From Asparagopsis taxiformis (Eukaryota; Rhodophyta; Florideophyceae; Bonnemaisoniales; Bonnemaisoniaceae), in NCBI GenBank assembly GCA_030407315.1, contig JALQPE010003003.1:45568-109567 (forward strand): a DNA stretch of 64,000 nt, given 5' to 3'. Below are positions 60,828-64,000 of this stretch, in pieces (positions within the stretch are counted from its first letter, which is position 1; each line of letters starts with the position of its first letter). The notes under the pieces were generated by a model that was not told where the DNA came from, made no database searches, and worked only from the letters and a program-made list of their open reading frames with translations. The position numbers were made by a program, and so were the translations under genes.

Positions 60828-61920
60828 CCTGATTTGAATTAAAATTTGGGCTATTCTCAAAAACATGCAGATGTGAACATGTTTTTGAGATGGGGGTGTG
60901 CCGTACGGCACAATCGACCTGCCCAAATCGTTGATTTTTTACAATTTTTTGTGCCCGAAATTTTAGAATTTCTGGGCTGGCCAGCAGTGCAATCGAGCTG
61001 GACATCCACCGGACGTCCATTTCAGTTGGTCGTGAGAGAGTGAGGCGGGACCATGATGGAACAAGGACCAAGACCTGTCCCTGGCGTATTGAGCCTGAAA
61101 TTGACCTTCGTAAGACGCGATTTTGGCTTACAGTTAGTGCTTACAGAAGCCAGTGATGGCCCCACTCGGGGCGGCGGCCGGTTCCTGGGGCGTTGTGGCC
61201 AAATAGACACCCTGATTTGAATTAAAATTTGGGCTATTCTCAAAAACATGCACATGTGAACATGTTTTTGAGATGGGGGGTGTGCCGTACGGCACAATCG
61301 ACCGCCCAAATCGTTGATTTTTTGCAAGATTTTTTGTGCCCGAAATTTTAGAATTCTGGGCTGGCCAGCAGTGCATCTGAGCTGGACACACCGGACGTCC
61401 ATTTCAGGTTGGTCGTGTGCTGCCTACATCCACGCATTGCAGAAACTAAGCCAGCGGGTTCACTACTCATACAAAGTGCACGGAATTGAGTAACGTGATA
61501 GGTGAGTAGTGTTGGTGTTGAGGGAGAGGCGGGACCATGATGAAACAGGGAAAAGATGTCACCCAAGCATAACTTAGGCTTCAAGCCTGAATCGAACTTC
61601 GTAAGACGCGATTTTGGCTTACAGTTAGTGCTTACAGAAGCCAGTGATGGCCCCGCTCGGGGCGGCGGCCGGTTCTGGGGCCGTTGTGGCCAAATTAGAC
61701 ACCCTGATTTGAATTAAAATTTGGGCTATTCTCAAAAACATGCACATGTGAACATGTTTTGGAGATGGGGGTGTGCCGTACGGCACAATCGACCGCCCAA
61801 ATCGATGTTTTTTGCAATATTTTTTCTGCCCTGAAATGTAGAGTTTCTGGGCTGGCCAGCAATGCATCTGAGCTGGACATCCACCGGACGTCCATTTCAG
61901 GTTGATCGTGTATCGTGCAC
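60828..61920 (+). repeat. Dimeric satellite array, right (three monomers, forward)
   Basis: Cores start at 60828, 61211 and 61703, spacings 383 and 492: the same short/long monomer alternation as the left array but in the opposite phase, as expected from unequal exchange. Hairpins are at 60856-60889, 61239-61272 and 61731-61764. Many single-base deletions relative to the left array. Similarity fades after about 61960. Confidence 0.9.
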
Positions 61921-62175
61921 GTCCACCCATTACCGGAAGCAAGTAGGCGATGAAGCACGTACAAACCCAATTGTTCTGCTATTTCTACCATAGACCATCG
62001 AGTCTAGAGATGTGAGGGAATCGTCCTGGAAATCATGCTCCACCCACGGGGAATGGACCATCTAGTTTGAAAGCATGGAACGGAAGTACATTATACTAGG
62101 TTCATAGATTGGAAGTGATAAAGGAGATGATTATATTCTCGATAATTGTTTACCAAAGTAGTAGTTGTTAAGCAT

Positions 62176-63420
62176 CTAGCCGTCGGAAAATTGTTCTTCC
62201 TCTTCGTCCTCACTATATTCAGGATCTCCCGGCAGAATAGGCGTTATCGGCAACTGTGGAGTTGAATAGCTCAAGAAGAATTTTTGACCGGTGTGAGGGT
62301 TCTCTTCTTGGGAGCTTCTGTCGTCTCATCCGCATGATTCCGAGTTGCCCTGTCTTCGGCCTACGATCTTTCTTGACGGGATGGGAACAACTGTCTTGTG
62401 GCGAAACATTGACAGGTGCCGGTTGACTTTGCCTGGCAGGACCGGCGCGGAGCATTGGCGATTACTTCTTCTTCGAATCCAAACCGCCTGATGAAACCAA
62501 ACGAAACATTGTCGGGAATCGGATACGACGCATTCCTGAAATACGTGTGATACTCGTTTGTCGTGTGTGACACAACTGCTGTCGACATGCCCTGCCCGGC
62601 ATGTTGTACATGGCCGTGACCGATGAAGACTGAACGTGGCGGAACGATTACCTTCTTCAGCTTCATCGTCTTGGCGTACATATCTAATTCCAGCGCTTTG
62701 GAAAAGAGTACTGTGGGACCCTGGGCACCCCCAGATAGGGAATGGGTCATCTCCGTTGGCAATAACAAAGTAACCCGGAAGTTGATCTTTGCGGTCGCGA
62801 GGAAGGAACAGGGAAATCATTGTGTGGGACCTGCCGAGGACACCCCTTTCCCGTTATCAAAAACCGTCCCCCAGATGCCGGCATGACAAGTTTTTCTCCC
62901 GGTAAACCGCACTCCTCCAGCCCTATCAGCCGGACAAGGATTCCCAACCACACATCCAGCAGGGCTCGCCGCGTCACAAACTTGAACCGGTCGATATGCG
63001 TCTCATCGTTCTCGGCATAGTCAACTAGGCAGTGGCGCGTAGACGTGTGAAGCGAGCCCTCCCCTCATTCCGGTCTTTTCTCATCTGTTTCATCGTCCCC
63101 AGTATTGACAATGGGGACTCCACAGCTGCCGGTTCCCAGGGTCCTTGTGCACCTCCTCCCCCTCCCACGTTCCCAAAAAGTACCGAAACAATTCCGGTTA
63201 GGAATTTCTTCCATGAGACCCAAGTCAAATGGGAACTTGTCCGACGCATCGAGGTAGCTTACATCCGCGAAATTGTGCATCACCGTATACCCTCGCTCGT
63301 TGATTTCCGTTCGGCAATTGTGGAAGTACGCCATACCAGTGCCGGCCTCATACGAATCCTTCCAGCTTGTAGACATTCGCGCAACCTGGGCTGAAGTCCA
63401 GCCTCGAGGGTAGAAAACGT
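62176..63420 (-). pseudogene. Frameshifted gene with 2-oxoglutarate/Fe(II) oxygenase-like motifs
   Basis: Pieces in all three minus frames line up into one protein. From about 63420: YPRGWTSAQVARM, then YTVMHNFADVSYLDASDKFPFDLGL; after a poly-G shift GAQGPWEPAAVESPLSILGTMKQMRKDRNEG; then FVTRRALLDVWLGILVRLIGL and GRFLITGKGCPRQVPHNDF, where H-x-D fits the iron ligands. Next come GYFVIANGDDPFPIW and CPGSHS; then VVPPRSVFIGHGHVQHAG (a distal His in a typical HAG turn), YHTYFRNASYPIPDNVSFGF and an acidic tail ending DEEEEQFSDG with TAG at 62176-62178. At least five frameshifts. The pattern suggests a double-stranded beta-helix dioxygenase, without a specific family. Neighbouring sequence is rich in single-base deletions, so the gene may be intact in the organism. 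Confidence 0.5.
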
Positions 63421-64000
63421 CGATGTAGGCTCACACATCGCGCTTGGCAGCCATCTTCCACGCTGCGGAAAAAACATCGGATAGATGGTGTCGATCTCGA
63501 AAAACAGAGACGAGCCCTGATGTTGTTTCCGGAATATGCAGCCCCTCAAACACAGGGTTCCATCGCCACTTGTTTCAAATACCTCACCTCTCTGCCCTCC
63601 TCATCGATTTTTCCACACTCTCCAATAACAACCTGAGTCTAATCGGGGGCAGACAGCCAACCCTCACCGATGCGATGACGTCCGCGGGACGCTGCGCCAG
63701 ATGATGCCCTTCAGCCGGTCTTTGACTTCGAAATCGTCGGGAAGAGAGATGGCATCCGGTCGTCGAACAGGAGGTCGTGTTCAGAAGGAGAGTCACGAAC
63801 GATTTGTAACCGTCTTCATCGACTTCCACTCCTTCCGGAACAGTGAATGTAATTGTCACTTCGCTGGACCCCCTTGCTTTCGACTTGGCCCACGTCTGCA
63901 CCTGTTTGTCTTCCTCGTCCGAAGCGGTAAATGGACAGATTCTTGGTTGGAGGGAGTCGCACCAGCACGTTGGTTACTCTTGGGGGACAATCTCAACGGC
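63421..64000 (-). pseudogene. Upstream part of the same broken gene (partial)
   Basis: The minus-strand piece VQTWAKSKARGSSEVTITFTVPEGVEVDEDGYKSFVTLLL (63780-63901) and, in a shifted frame, DAISLPDDFEVKDRLKGIIWRSVP look protein-like and point in the same direction as the oxygenase-like gene. No domain is recognised, and the region runs off the window. Confidence 0.35.

Noticed and set aside
45296..61920. R copies as LTRs of a giant retrotransposon
   Set aside because: No TG...CA ends, no primer-binding site or polypurine tract, and the left flanks of the two copies are interrupted unrelated genes.

Overview
The window reads as nuclear DNA of a eukaryote with few introns, most likely a red alga (Florideophyceae, Chondrus-like). 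This is an inference from the mix of compact, almost intronless housekeeping genes, a Golgi-type carbohydrate sulfotransferase, a plastid-type DUF1499 protein, and very abundant chromodomain Ty3/gypsy elements. No identity search was possible.

Region by region. 1-7.1 kb is a gene island: a co-chaperone (Hip/ST13) carrying an internal thioredoxin domain (runs off the left edge), an orphan protein, a DUF1499 plastid protein, a three-exon sulfotransferase, and a CHY/CTCHY/RING ubiquitin ligase (PIRH2/RCHY1). 7.1-12.3 kb has no gene I can support and contains a 250-bp tandem duplication.

12.3-45.3 kb is a nest of Ty3/gypsy chromoviruses. An old element on the minus strand ('B') is the substrate. 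It is split by (i) a complete 12.1-kb element on the plus strand ('E1', 12460-24557), with 660-bp LTRs that read as identical and a 5-bp target duplication GCCGG, (ii) a 1277-bp solo LTR (33396-34672, target duplication ACATC), and (iii) a second large minus-strand element ('E2', from 35372), whose 5' part is cut off at 45295. All three encode gag and pol (protease, RT, RNase H, integrase, chromodomain) on one strand. Each also encodes a large protein of roughly 700-1160 residues on the opposite strand, between pol and the 3' LTR. This conserved convergent antisense gene is the strongest candidate for an undescribed feature.

45.3-62 kb is a second kind of repeat landscape. A nearly identical 2-kb segment occurs at 45296 and 58871, each copy leading into a satellite made of two alternating monomers (about 388 and 500 bp). 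Every monomer carries a hairpin, a GTGCCGTACGGCAC palindrome and GGACGTCC-like sites. Between the satellites lie a gene for an unusual N6/N4-type DNA methyltransferase joined to a SET domain (49470-52665, two frameshifts), bounded by inverted copies of one satellite monomer; an intact orphan 761-residue coiled-coil protein (55059-57344); and the end of a transposase-like gene. 62.2-64 kb holds a badly frameshifted gene with 2-oxoglutarate/Fe(II) oxygenase-like motifs.

How it fits together: the left 7 kb is ordinary host coding DNA. The rest looks like heterochromatin built from nested chromoviruses and dyad-rich satellites, with DNA- and histone-modifying genes embedded in the satellite part. 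Single-base deletions become frequent towards the right edge, so some frameshifts there may be sequence errors rather than real decay.
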